From NCBI GenBank assembly GCA_002493395.1, contig DKYS01000130.1:974-8073 (forward strand): a stretch of DNA of 7,100 nucleotides, in the 5' to 3' direction. Positions 1 through 5,968 of the stretch are shown one piece after another (the stretch's first letter is position 1; each line of letters begins with the position of its first letter). A program made the position numbers and the translations under genes. The stretch comes from Turicibacter sp. UBA7094 (GTDB lineage: Bacteria > Bacillota_I > Bacilli_A > MOL361 > Turicibacteraceae). The notes beneath the pieces were generated by a model that saw only the letters and a list, made by a program, of their open reading frames with translations, had not been told where the DNA came from and made no database searches.

Positions 1-28
1 AACCACCAGTTCAACTGGTGGTTTTTTT
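1..28 (+). terminator. Intrinsic terminator of the gene left of the window
   Basis: AACCACCAG (1-9) pairs perfectly with CTGGTGGTT (15-23) around the loop TTCAA, and seven T residues follow (22-28). This is a textbook Rho-independent terminator for rightward transcription. The A-run that would make it bidirectional, if present, lies outside the window. The gene it ends is not visible. Confidence 0.9.
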
Positions 29-481
29 GTATCTGTTAGGAATTAAAAACTCATCTTAAAGGCATGCCTTTAAATTGAATTAAGCGACTCGGTATGTAAA
101 ACCTATACCTATCTTAATTTTGATTCTCTGTTCATGATGTGGACCCTTTCAACTCGGTAGAGGGTTCTTTGAATCAGTTCTTCTATCAGCATCTCGGATG
201 ACCTGAAAAACTGACAACAGACATGAATCTCAACCTTTTTCTTCAATGTGCGCGAAGGTAACGCGCTCTATAGTCTTCATTTAATCAATGCACCTGGGGG
301 CTTGTTGTCTAGAAAAGTTTATTTATAAATGCCCTAAGTGTTTTAGACGCGTTAAAAAGATGTGAGGGGATTTATCCCTTAACTTTAAAAATAGACGATT
401 TAATTTTGTGAATAAAAGGGGGGACAAATTCGTTTAGGGTGCATACGATGGAAGAGAGAAGGCCTACTTTTATAACGAATA
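29..481. other. Gene-free intergenic region with several potential hairpins
   Basis: No frame here has both a start with a ribosome binding site and protein-like content. Potential RNA stems, in order: AATTAAG/CTTAATT (78-84/113-119) enclosing GGTATG/TATACC (91-96/104-109); TGATTC/GAATCA (121-126/171-176) enclosing GGACCCT/AGGGTTC (141-147/161-167, one G-U); TCAGCATC/GATG-AC-CTGA (186-206); GCGCG/CGCGC (250-254/262-266); GTCTA-g-AAAA/TTTTAGAC (307-348); and AGGGGA/TCCCTT (365-380). None is followed by a T-tract. No known riboswitch or T-box core was recognised. Possible weak promoters for the next gene are GGGACA-17-TACGAT (421-449), and a TATAAC (471-476) with no good -35. The region may be a structured leader or RNA, or simply decayed sequence. 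Confidence 0.4.
56..73. repeat. 18-bp perfect palindrome
   Basis: TTAAAGGCATGCCTTTAA reads identically on both strands, centred between positions 64 and 65. No T-tract follows, so it is not a terminator. A dimeric regulator's operator is possible, but there is no clear promoter next to it and no second copy in the window. Confidence 0.5.
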
Positions 482-486
482 ATGTT

Positions 487-496
487 AGGTGGGGGT
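487..496 (+). promoter_or_regulatory. Ribosome binding site that sets the glycosyltransferase start
   Basis: AGGTGGGGGT precedes the ATG at 503 by about six bases. An in-frame ATG at 482 lies upstream of this site and has only the AT-rich ACGAATA before it. The conserved glycosyltransferase sequence begins a few residues after the second ATG, so 503 is the preferred start. Confidence 0.7.
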
Positions 497-502
497 GTTC
501 AA

Positions 503-2239
503 ATGATAAAGTATCCTTCTGTTAGTTTATGTATGATTGTTAAAAATGAGGCTTCTTGTCTAGAGAGGTGTCTGAGAAGTGTCCAAGGATTAGTAGATGA
601 GACCATTATTGTGGATACAGGATCAACAGATGAAACGGTAGAGATAGCTAAAAAGTATCACGCAGTGGTCAAAAATTATGAGTGGAATAATGATTTTGCT
701 AAAGCTCGGAACTATTCGATTTCTTTTGCGACGAAAGAGTGGATTCTTGTTCTTGATGCGGACGAATATTTACGTGAAGACGATCGGGATTTATTTCAGT
801 CTTCACTTTTAGCAGAAGAGGTGGATAGTTACTATATTAAAACGCTGAGTTTTACAGAAAAGGGGAGTGCTCAAAGTTGCGTCATTAATTTAAATCACCG
901 ATTATTTCGCCGAAATAAGGGATTTCATTATCGGGGAGCGATTCACGAACAATTAGTAACAGATGAAGAAGTTAATTCACAAATTTCTGATATTAGTTTT
1001 TATCATACAGGGTATTTAAAAGAAGTGGTACAAGCCAAAAACAAACCCGAGCGAAATAAAGAAATATTAAAACGGCTTTTAGATGCTGATCCACATAATC
1101 CATTTCATCAATTTAATTATGCGAATGAACTGATTCAGTTAAAAAGATATGACGAAGCAATTGATTATTATAATCAAGCTTATCAGGCAACGAGTCCAAG
1201 ACAAGGCTATATGACTAAACTCATGATTTTTAGAATTAATGCGCTTCTTGCCAACAATCAGGAACAAGAAGCATTAGTTGCAGCAGAAGAAGGAATAAAA
1301 ATATATCCTAATTTCACCTATTTAATGTTTATTAAAGGAACGATTGAGGAACGATTGGGATTAATCACACGGGCCATGCGAAGTTATGAAGCGTGCTTAA
1401 CTCTTGGAAAACCAGATGCCCAATTTGAGTTTGCAAGCGCCTCTGAAGGATTATGGCCACATTTAAAATTAGCCTCAATCTATGAAGGATTCGGTGACTA
1501 TGAGTTAGCAATTGAGCATTATAAACAATATTTAATGCTAGATTCAAGCCAGTATAAAATTCTTTATTCCATCGCTTCCTGTCTGCATAAAATGGGAATT
1601 AAACCTGAAGCGTTAGCGCAAGAATTAGAAAAATATACGCCACCGACTCAACTAAATCATCAAATTCTGTTTATTGATTTGTTGATGAAAGAACAGTGTT
1701 ATGAGGTGGCACAGGTTTATTTAGAGAAAAGTCGTCCGTTAGAAAGAAGTTCTCAGTTAATTTATTTGTACGGGAAAAATCAGTTTTATTTAGGAAATTA
1801 TGAAGTAAGTGATGCTTATTTTAAACGTTATGCCCAACTGGATAGCTTTTTAGCGGTTGAGCGTTATTATTATCTCATGTACTGGATGACAGGAAATGAA
1901 GCTTATGGGTTAGCCAATCTTCCTTATTCATCAGAGTTTAATGAGATTGATCAGTATTTAAGAGGAGAGTCAGCGACGATTTCGGATAAGGAGTGGCAAG
2001 CTATTTATTATTTAATGGAGGAAGTATTACTCATGCCCCATCAGGAATTGCTTCAAACGTTTGATGGAGCGATACGGTCAGTATTAACGGTTTCGCAATG
2101 TTTGGCACTTAGCCAACTCTATTTAAAATATGATCAAAATGAACGGGCGCGGGACTGTCTAATGAAATATAATGAGCAAGGTGGAGAAATTAATGGTCGC
2201 TATATTCAATTAATTAATCAATTAGGAAGGGAAGCTTGA
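503..2239 (+). CDS. Family-2 glycosyltransferase with TPR repeats (SunS-like)
   Basis: The 578-residue protein (585 from the ATG at 482) begins with a GT-A fold glycosyltransferase domain, about residues 5-200. It shows SLCMIVKNE (8-16), VDTGSTDE (37-44), WNNDFAKARN (61-70), the metal/nucleotide-sugar motif LDADEYL with D85 and D87, and GAIHEQL (145-151). This set is typical of the TPR-containing GT2 branch that includes SunS, the S-glycosyltransferase of the bacteriocin sublancin. From about residue 200 to the end the protein is helical and TPR-like, for example YDEAIDYYNQAY (216-227) and GDYELAIEHYKQYL (331-344). TPRs usually bind a protein partner. There is no signal peptide or membrane span, so it should act in the cytoplasm on a protein, peptide or glycan acceptor. 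No candidate peptide substrate, exporter or second glycosyltransferase gene adjoins it, and it appears monocistronic. The family call is firm, but the donor sugar and acceptor are unknown. Confidence 0.88.
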   Translation: MIKYPSVSLCMIVKNEASCLERCLRSVQGLVDETIIVDTGSTDETVEIAKKYHAVVKNYEWNNDFAKARNYSISFATKEWILVLDADEYLREDDRDLFQSSLLAEEVDSYYIKTLSFTEKGSAQSCVINLNHRLFRRNKGFHYRGAIHEQLVTDEEVNSQISDISFYHTGYLKEVVQAKNKPERNKEILKRLLDADPHNPFHQFNYANELIQLKRYDEAIDYYNQAYQATSPRQGYMTKLMIFRINALLANNQEQEALVAAEEGIKIYPNFTYLMFIKGTIEERLGLITRAMRSYEACLTLGKPDAQFEFASASEGLWPHLKLASIYEGFGDYELAIEHYKQYLMLDSSQYKILYSIASCLHKMGIKPEALAQELEKYTPPTQLNHQILFIDLLMKEQCYEVAQVYLEKSRPLERSSQLIYLYGKNQFYLGNYEVSDAYFKRYAQLDSFLAVERYYYLMYWMTGNEAYGLANLPYSSEFNEIDQYLRGESATISDKEWQAIYYLMEEVLLMPHQELLQTFDGAIRSVLTVSQCLALSQLYLKYDQNERARDCLMKYNEQGGEINGRYIQLINQLGREA

Positions 2240-2262
2240 AGTAAATTATCCCTTCTTTTTTT
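2226..2262 (+). terminator. Terminator spanning the glycosyltransferase stop codon
   Basis: GAAGGGA (2226-2232) pairs with TCCCTTC (2249-2255), followed by seven T residues (2256-2262). The left arm lies in the last coding codons and the TGA (2237-2239) falls in the 16-base loop. Ribosomes finishing translation could therefore influence folding. It ends the glycosyltransferase unit. Confidence 0.85.
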
Positions 2263-2738
2263 GATGGCTAAGAAAAAAAGAGGTTATTTATGGGATTAAA
2301 GCTATGCTTATTGAGGAGCCTTTTCGTATAATAAATCGTAAGTACTAAATCAAAGAAACTAAGGCGATAGCACGGGAAATTAGGGCCCTTGTATGAAACG
2401 ACTAAAATAAATATCCTGATAGAATGGAAAATGTTCACGTTTGGGATACCATTATGATAAATGATAAGCAACAGCATTACCTATTTGTGCCTATGACTAA
2501 AGGAACTTTCCCTTTCTTTAAAGTCCGTTAGATAAAATGAGAGTACGGTCTTTTAAATCTTGGGTCATGTTATTGCTTCCAACTATCCGTTCAACCCGAA
2601 GGAGAAGTTGGTGAATTAGAGTGGCTCATCTTTAAGCAAATAAAGCCTTTGAACACCTTTTAGCTAACATCTTGAATGTTCTAGCGACATTCATAAAATA
2701 AAACATTTTATCGATGGTTCCCTTTTAATAAAAGATTA
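2263..2738. other. Intergenic stretch without a convincing gene
   Basis: The only notable forward frame is ATG 2424 to TAG 2661-2663 (79 residues). Its composition is protein-like (starts MENVHVWDTIMINDK), but it has no ribosome binding site, no promoter and no family I recognise. A reverse frame across 2268-2477 also lacks support. Small potential hairpins lie at 2579-2611 (CAACT/AGTTG with further short pairs), 2673-2693 (TGAATGT/ACATTCA) and 2693-2711 (ATAAAAT/ATTTTAT). None carries a T-tract. It could be a decayed gene or plain spacer. Confidence 0.4.
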
Positions 2739-2747
2739 TGATACAAT
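2718..2747 (+). promoter_or_regulatory. Extended -10 promoter of the two-gene operon
   Basis: TGATACAAT (2739-2747) matches an extended -10 element (TGnTATAAT) with one mismatch in the hexamer. A weak -35, TTCCCT (2718-2723), lies 18 bases upstream. Transcription would start near 2754. The strong ribosome binding site AGGGGG (2768-2773) lies eight bases before the ATG at 2782. Confidence 0.65.
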
Positions 2748-2781
2748 AGAGGGGAAAATAAATCTTTAGGGGGATGTCTTC

Positions 2782-3792
2782 ATGGGAGAACAACCAAAAA
2801 CATTGAACTTTTTACCATCGTATTTACTTGATCTTATTTATTTTTTAGAATTGTTAATTGGTCCGCATTCCGTGTTGACATCAACAGAGGACGATGCGTG
2901 TTTGCATCACTATGAGGATTGTTTAAGCGATTACGCGAAAGAAGAAATTAAACGCGTTCAAAAAGTGCTCCCTAAAAATAAAACGTTATCAGAAATGGTG
3001 ATGCCACTTATTTTGGCGGATCATGAGTTTGAAAATTTTCAAATGACAGAGTTATTAGAGGGTCAAAGATATTTAATTTCTTTATATAAAAAATCTCCTG
3101 ATTATACGGCGGCATCGAAGCAATATAAAAAATTTATCACAAAAGATGCTCAAGAGCTAATGGGCGCTTTAATGATGATTGTTACCGAGTTAGAGCGAGT
3201 CGGTTTTAAACGATTTTGGCTTGAAAAACGATTGCCACAAATCAATGAGACCATTAGAAATTATGAGCAACAAATTGGGACGAATACATTGATTGAAAAA
3301 GTCAATGAAGCGTTAGGTGAATCGCTTTTATCGACACAAACTGTTTATTTATTAAGTTTTAATGTTAATCCTCGTGTGGTAAAGGTAGGGGATTTTATGC
3401 TGGGGTCGTTACGACTAGATGCCCATGCTTTTACTCATGCGCTTTTAGAAGGCTTTTTAAATGCGCGTTCCATTGAGGCGGCGTTAAAGCCATTTGAGCG
3501 AGCATTAAAAAAGAACAAAGAATTGATTCAAGTGTATCGACAAGTCAAAGGAGAATATAAATCATTAGGGGCTTATGTTTCATCTAGTGTAAAAATCGCC
3601 TTTGGAGCGTACCTATCCGAAAAATTGGGCGTATTAGAGCAACCGCAGGTTTATTTAAAAGATAAGAGCGAACGGGCCCTTCTTTACTATGACCAGATGC
3701 TGTTGTCACCAAAAGAGAAATCACAATCGATTGAAGCATATTTAATAGCCGTCGTGACAGTGGTTGAGTTACATGAAGAAAAGAGGGGATAA
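2782..3792 (+). CDS. Protein of unknown function, possible degenerate metallopeptidase
   Basis: The gene encodes 336 residues with no recognised family. It starts at an ATG with a strong AGGGGG ribosome binding site. The protein is charged, mostly helical in appearance and cytosolic: there is no signal peptide, and the early hydrophobic stretch (about 10-27) is short and interrupted by D and E. Around residues 213-225 it reads DAHAFTHALLEGF. H215 and H219 have the spacing of a zinc-peptidase HExxH motif, but alanine replaces the catalytic glutamate. A helical segment, SLGAYVSSSVKIAFGAYLSE (261-280), follows roughly where such enzymes carry their third ligand helix. This is a resemblance only; it may instead be a helical scaffold or regulator. 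The next gene starts two bases after its stop, and that gene's ribosome binding site lies inside this coding sequence. The two are therefore very probably co-transcribed and translationally coupled, which implies a related role. Confidence 0.75.
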   Translation: MGEQPKTLNFLPSYLLDLIYFLELLIGPHSVLTSTEDDACLHHYEDCLSDYAKEEIKRVQKVLPKNKTLSEMVMPLILADHEFENFQMTELLEGQRYLISLYKKSPDYTAASKQYKKFITKDAQELMGALMMIVTELERVGFKRFWLEKRLPQINETIRNYEQQIGTNTLIEKVNEALGESLLSTQTVYLLSFNVNPRVVKVGDFMLGSLRLDAHAFTHALLEGFLNARSIEAALKPFERALKKNKELIQVYRQVKGEYKSLGAYVSSSVKIAFGAYLSEKLGVLEQPQVYLKDKSERALLYYDQMLLSPKEKSQSIEAYLIAVVTVVELHEEKRG

Positions 3793-3794
3793 GT

Positions 3795-4418
3795 ATGCCA
3801 TCACCCATTGTTCATTTAGATCTTTTAGTGAAGTGGGGCCAGCGGATGAATCGCCCTCTCTCTTCAGACCTCGTCCTCGGTGTAATTAGTCCAGATGCCA
3901 TCCATATGCGAGCACAACAGACGTGGATGGATAAGGCGAAAACACATTTTTACGAAGAAACAGAGGTCAGTTATGAGTATGCTCTAAAGACGGCTAAACA
4001 AGCGCTTCAGGGCATATCGCCGGATTTTTTAACGGGTTATTTGATTCATCTGTATACTGATTATATTTGGCGAGATCAAATTTATGCGCCTTATTTTCAC
4101 GCCAATAAGGATCGACTCTCACGCCCTCTGCTTTATGAAGGGTATTATCACGATGTCCGTGAAATTGATCGCTATATTTTGGCACACGCCACGTGGATTA
4201 AGGAAGTAGAACAGTTGCTAAAAGAAGCGGATTCGACTCGCGCATCCTTTCCTCTTTTAACCGAAGATGAATTAAATGGATGGAAGGAAAAGGTACTTAC
4301 GGCCGACCTCGCTTGGGATGGGACGGCGTTTAAAGCGCTTACTGCTTTATCTTTCAGTGACGTGATGGAGATTTGTGAGGTCATTCTTGTAGATTTGGTT
4401 ACCTCAGTTGACTACTAA
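3795..4418 (+). CDS. Zinc-dependent phospholipase C-like protein
   Basis: The 207-residue protein has the metal-ligand pattern of the zinc-dependent phospholipase C/S1-P1 nuclease-like fold common in small Firmicute proteins. The N-terminal PSPIVH gives H7, GVISPDA gives D34, KTHFY gives H51, and GYLIHLYTDYIW gives H85 and D89 (an HxxxD pair). It lacks the signal peptide and prosequence of the secreted Bacillus and Clostridium enzymes and is shorter, so it is probably an intracellular metal-dependent hydrolase. The substrate, perhaps a phosphodiester or lipid head group, is unknown. The ribosome binding site AGAGGGG (3782-3788) sits in the end of the preceding gene and the intergenic gap is two bases. 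It is the last gene of the operon, followed by a perfect terminator. The fold is assigned from motif spacing alone, so an inactive homologue cannot be excluded. Confidence 0.7.
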   Translation: MPSPIVHLDLLVKWGQRMNRPLSSDLVLGVISPDAIHMRAQQTWMDKAKTHFYEETEVSYEYALKTAKQALQGISPDFLTGYLIHLYTDYIWRDQIYAPYFHANKDRLSRPLLYEGYYHDVREIDRYILAHATWIKEVEQLLKEADSTRASFPLLTEDELNGWKEKVLTADLAWDGTAFKALTALSFSDVMEICEVILVDLVTSVDY

Positions 4419-4433
4419 TAGCTAGGGATAGCG

Positions 4434-4466
4434 CCTAATGATTGGAAAGAATCATTAGGTTTTTTT
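4434..4466 (+). terminator. Strong intrinsic terminator of the two-gene operon
   Basis: CCTAATGATT (4434-4443) pairs perfectly over ten bases with AATCATTAGG (4450-4459). The loop is GGAAAG and seven T residues follow (4460-4466). It lies 15 bases after the stop codon of the phospholipase C-like gene. Confidence 0.95.
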
Positions 4467-4468
4467 AT

Positions 4469-4512
4469 GGAAGCCGCAAGAACACTCGTAACTTTAGTCG
4501 TGGGAGGTTCAA
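4469..4512 (+). mobile_element. Possible solo IS200/IS605-type right end
   Basis: GGAAGCC (4469-4475), then ACTTTAGTCGTGGGAGGTTC (4491-4510), then AA, resembles the right end of IS200/IS605-family elements. There, a GAAGCC-type lead, an imperfect hairpin with a CTTTAG loop and a GGTTCA-type tail follow the tnpB gene. The right arm AGTCGTG (4494-4500 plus 4501-4502) is clean. The left arm is degraded: from 4483, CAC, G, A and CT can pair if TC, T and A bulge out. No tnpA or tnpB coding sequence is present: the preceding DNA is an operon terminator. The stretch is best read as a remnant or a solo end. The assignment rests on remembered consensus, not alignment. Confidence 0.4.
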
Positions 4513-4572
4513 GATGAGAGGTGTCGATGAAAGAATTAATCGCCTTTTAAATAGGATAATGATGATTTTTTC

Positions 4573-4600
4573 TTGTCAGTGGTAACGAAGGCATGATAAA
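4573..4600 (+). promoter_or_regulatory. Putative promoter of the flavoprotein gene
   Basis: TTGTCA (4573-4578) and GATAAA (4595-4600) are separated by 16 bases. They match the sigma-A -35 at five of six and the -10 at four of six positions. Transcription would start near 4607, about 50 bases before the preferred start codon. A strong terminator lies upstream, so the gene needs its own promoter. Confidence 0.5.
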
Positions 4601-4644
4601 CTAATCACGTCAAATTTTGTTGATAAAGAATGTCTGATGCCGTT

Positions 4645-4650
4645 GGAGGA
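4645..4650 (+). promoter_or_regulatory. Ribosome binding site favouring a TTG start
   Basis: GGAGGA is followed by seven bases and then TTG (4658-4660), in frame with the flavoprotein. The alternative ATG at 4637 lies upstream of this site and is preceded by AAAGAATGTCTG, which has no real Shine-Dalgarno sequence. Confidence 0.7.
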
Positions 4651-4657
4651 TAGATAC

Positions 4658-5890
4658 TTGAAAAATTATGATGTTGTCGTAGTGGGTGGTGGCCCTGCCG
4701 GGTTATTTACTGCTATTATGTGTGCGAAAAAAGGGTGGCGGATTGCCCTATTAGAAAAGAATAAATCGTGCGGTCGAAAGCTATTAATGGCAGGGGCCGG
4801 AAAATGTAATATCACGCAAGCGGGTGAGATGGCTCATTTTTTAACGTGTTATGGTGAGAATGCACGCTTTTTAAAACAAGCGCTCTTATCATTTTCAAAT
4901 GAAGATTTACTGGCCTTTTTTAAAAAAAGAGGGCTTGAATTTGTGACGATGGAAAATGGTAAAGTTTTTCCAAAGTCATTGAAATCACAGGATGTGCTCC
5001 AGGTATTATTAGTAGAATGTGAGCGACGAGGGGTTGAGATTTATTATGAACATGCCGTTGATTCTATCGTCAAAGAGGAGGAGACTTTTGTCGTAACAAC
5101 TCAAAAGGAACGTTTGACGAGTCGCGTCGTGGTGGTAGCAACGGGTGGACTTAGCTATCCGCATACAGGTTCAACAGGAGACGGTTTTATCTTTGCGAAG
5201 CAGTTTGGCCATAAAATTGTGCCAACGAAACCAGCACTCACCCCACTTAAAATTAAAAATTATGCTTGGGCAGATTTATCTGGAACGTCTTTTGAGGCGT
5301 TATCGTATACGCTTTGGCGTCAAGGAAAGAAGATTGGTACATATCAAGGCGATTTTTTATTAACGCATTCGGGTGTTTCAGGACCTGGAATTATTAATTA
5401 TTCACGTTATATGCAGTCAGGAGATGTGATTAAATGTAATTTTGTTGGCGCCGATTCGATTGAGGCGTTTAGAAGTCAGCTCACGAAAACGTTAAGTGAG
5501 GGAAAGAAGACGTTAGTTAAGACAATCGTGCGTGATCTTCCATTAACTAAACGTTTTGCGGATAAGGTGCTCGAGTTATGTGGCATTAGTGAGGCGTTAA
5601 AATGTGCGGAGTTAACGAAGGCGACGCGACAAAAATTATTAACGACATTGACTGAATATGAGATGGAAGTGAAGGAACTTGGCGGATACCATGTCGCCAT
5701 GGTCACAACGGGTGGCGTGTCGATTAAGGAAATCAAACCGAAAACGATGGAGTCAAAAAAAGTTCCAAATCTTTATTTTGTGGGGGAAGTGCTTGATATT
5801 GATGGGGATACGGGTGGATATAATATCCAGGCAGCCTTGTCGATGGCTTATTTAGCGGCAAAGGCCATTGGTGAGCAGAAAGAGTCCTAG
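4658..5890 (+). CDS. HI0933-family NAD(P)/FAD-dependent oxidoreductase
   Basis: The flavoprotein is 410 residues from the TTG start, or 417 if the ATG at 4637 were used. The dinucleotide-binding motif VVVVGGGPAGL (6-16) sits right at the N terminus, as usual in this family, with E33 at the end of the second strand to bind the FAD ribose. Family signatures follow: GRKLLMAGAGKCNIT (39-53), ATGGLSYPHTGSTGDGF (161-177), LLTHSGVSGP (234-243), and near the C terminus VTTGGVSIKEI and FVGEVLDIDGDTGGYNIQAA (374-393). Length and domain order match full-length members, and no key element is missing. Relatives include E. coli YhiN, linked to dihydrouridine formation in 23S rRNA, and clostridial BaiN, proposed in bile-acid metabolism. 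I infer a cytosolic redox enzyme, possibly acting on rRNA, but the substrate cannot be read from the sequence. No terminator is visible before the next gene, so some readthrough is possible. Confidence 0.9.
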   Translation: MKNYDVVVVGGGPAGLFTAIMCAKKGWRIALLEKNKSCGRKLLMAGAGKCNITQAGEMAHFLTCYGENARFLKQALLSFSNEDLLAFFKKRGLEFVTMENGKVFPKSLKSQDVLQVLLVECERRGVEIYYEHAVDSIVKEEETFVVTTQKERLTSRVVVVATGGLSYPHTGSTGDGFIFAKQFGHKIVPTKPALTPLKIKNYAWADLSGTSFEALSYTLWRQGKKIGTYQGDFLLTHSGVSGPGIINYSRYMQSGDVIKCNFVGADSIEAFRSQLTKTLSEGKKTLVKTIVRDLPLTKRFADKVLELCGISEALKCAELTKATRQKLLTTLTEYEMEVKELGGYHVAMVTTGGVSIKEIKPKTMESKKVPNLYFVGEVLDIDGDTGGYNIQAALSMAYLAAKAIGEQKES

Positions 5891-5900
5891 CCGGTTAACA

Positions 5901-5929
5901 TTGACAGAATAAATAAGGATGGCTATACT
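5901..5929 (+). promoter_or_regulatory. Near-consensus sigma-A promoter of the UPF0397 gene
   Basis: TTGACA (5901-5906) is a perfect -35. After 17 bases comes TATACT (5924-5929), five of six for the -10. The start would be near 5936, giving a leader of only about 33 bases with AAGGAG (5955-5960) before the ATG. That leaves no room for a riboswitch. CGGTTAA occurs on each side of the promoter (5892-5898 and 5948-5954). Confidence 0.8.
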
Positions 5930-5968
5930 AAAGATAAAGAAATTTGTCGGTTAAAAGGAGTCTTTAAC

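Noticed and set aside
145..176. tRNA- or T-box-like text (ACTCGGTAGAGGGTTC then GAATC)
   Set aside because: No cloverleaf forms, and the conserved T-box sequence and specifier stem are absent. The bases are better explained by the nested simple stems.
109..246. Reverse-strand 45-residue frame starting at TTG 246, with protein-like content (KKKVEIHVCCQ, LIEELIQRTLYRVERVH)
   Set aside because: It has no ribosome binding site, a non-ATG start and no recognised family. It also coincides with the hairpin-rich region. It could be a remnant but is not supportable as a gene.
2268..2477. Reverse 69-residue frame
   Set aside because: It is rich in I, L, N, Y and F as expected from AT-rich noncoding DNA, has no ribosome binding site and belongs to no family.
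2579..2611. tRNA T-arm-like GTTCAACCC in a small hairpin
   Set aside because: The arm stem pairs only two to three bases, and no acceptor, D or anticodon arm can be built around it.
4514..4585. 23-residue frame (ATG 4514 to TAA 4585) with GGGAGG six bases upstream
   Set aside because: The apparent ribosome binding site is part of the IS605-like end, no promoter precedes it, and the flavoprotein -35 lies inside it. It is probably fortuitous.
5145..5736. Alternative frames inside the flavoprotein gene (+ 5145-5363, - 5476-5736)
   Set aside because: These are shadow frames of a strongly conserved coding sequence. The same applies to frames antisense to the glycosyltransferase, the unknown gene and the phospholipase C-like gene.
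5930..5968. Riboswitch upstream of the UPF0397 S component
   Set aside because: The predicted leader is only about 33 bases and has no terminator hairpin, too short for known flavin, thiamine or cobalamin riboswitches.
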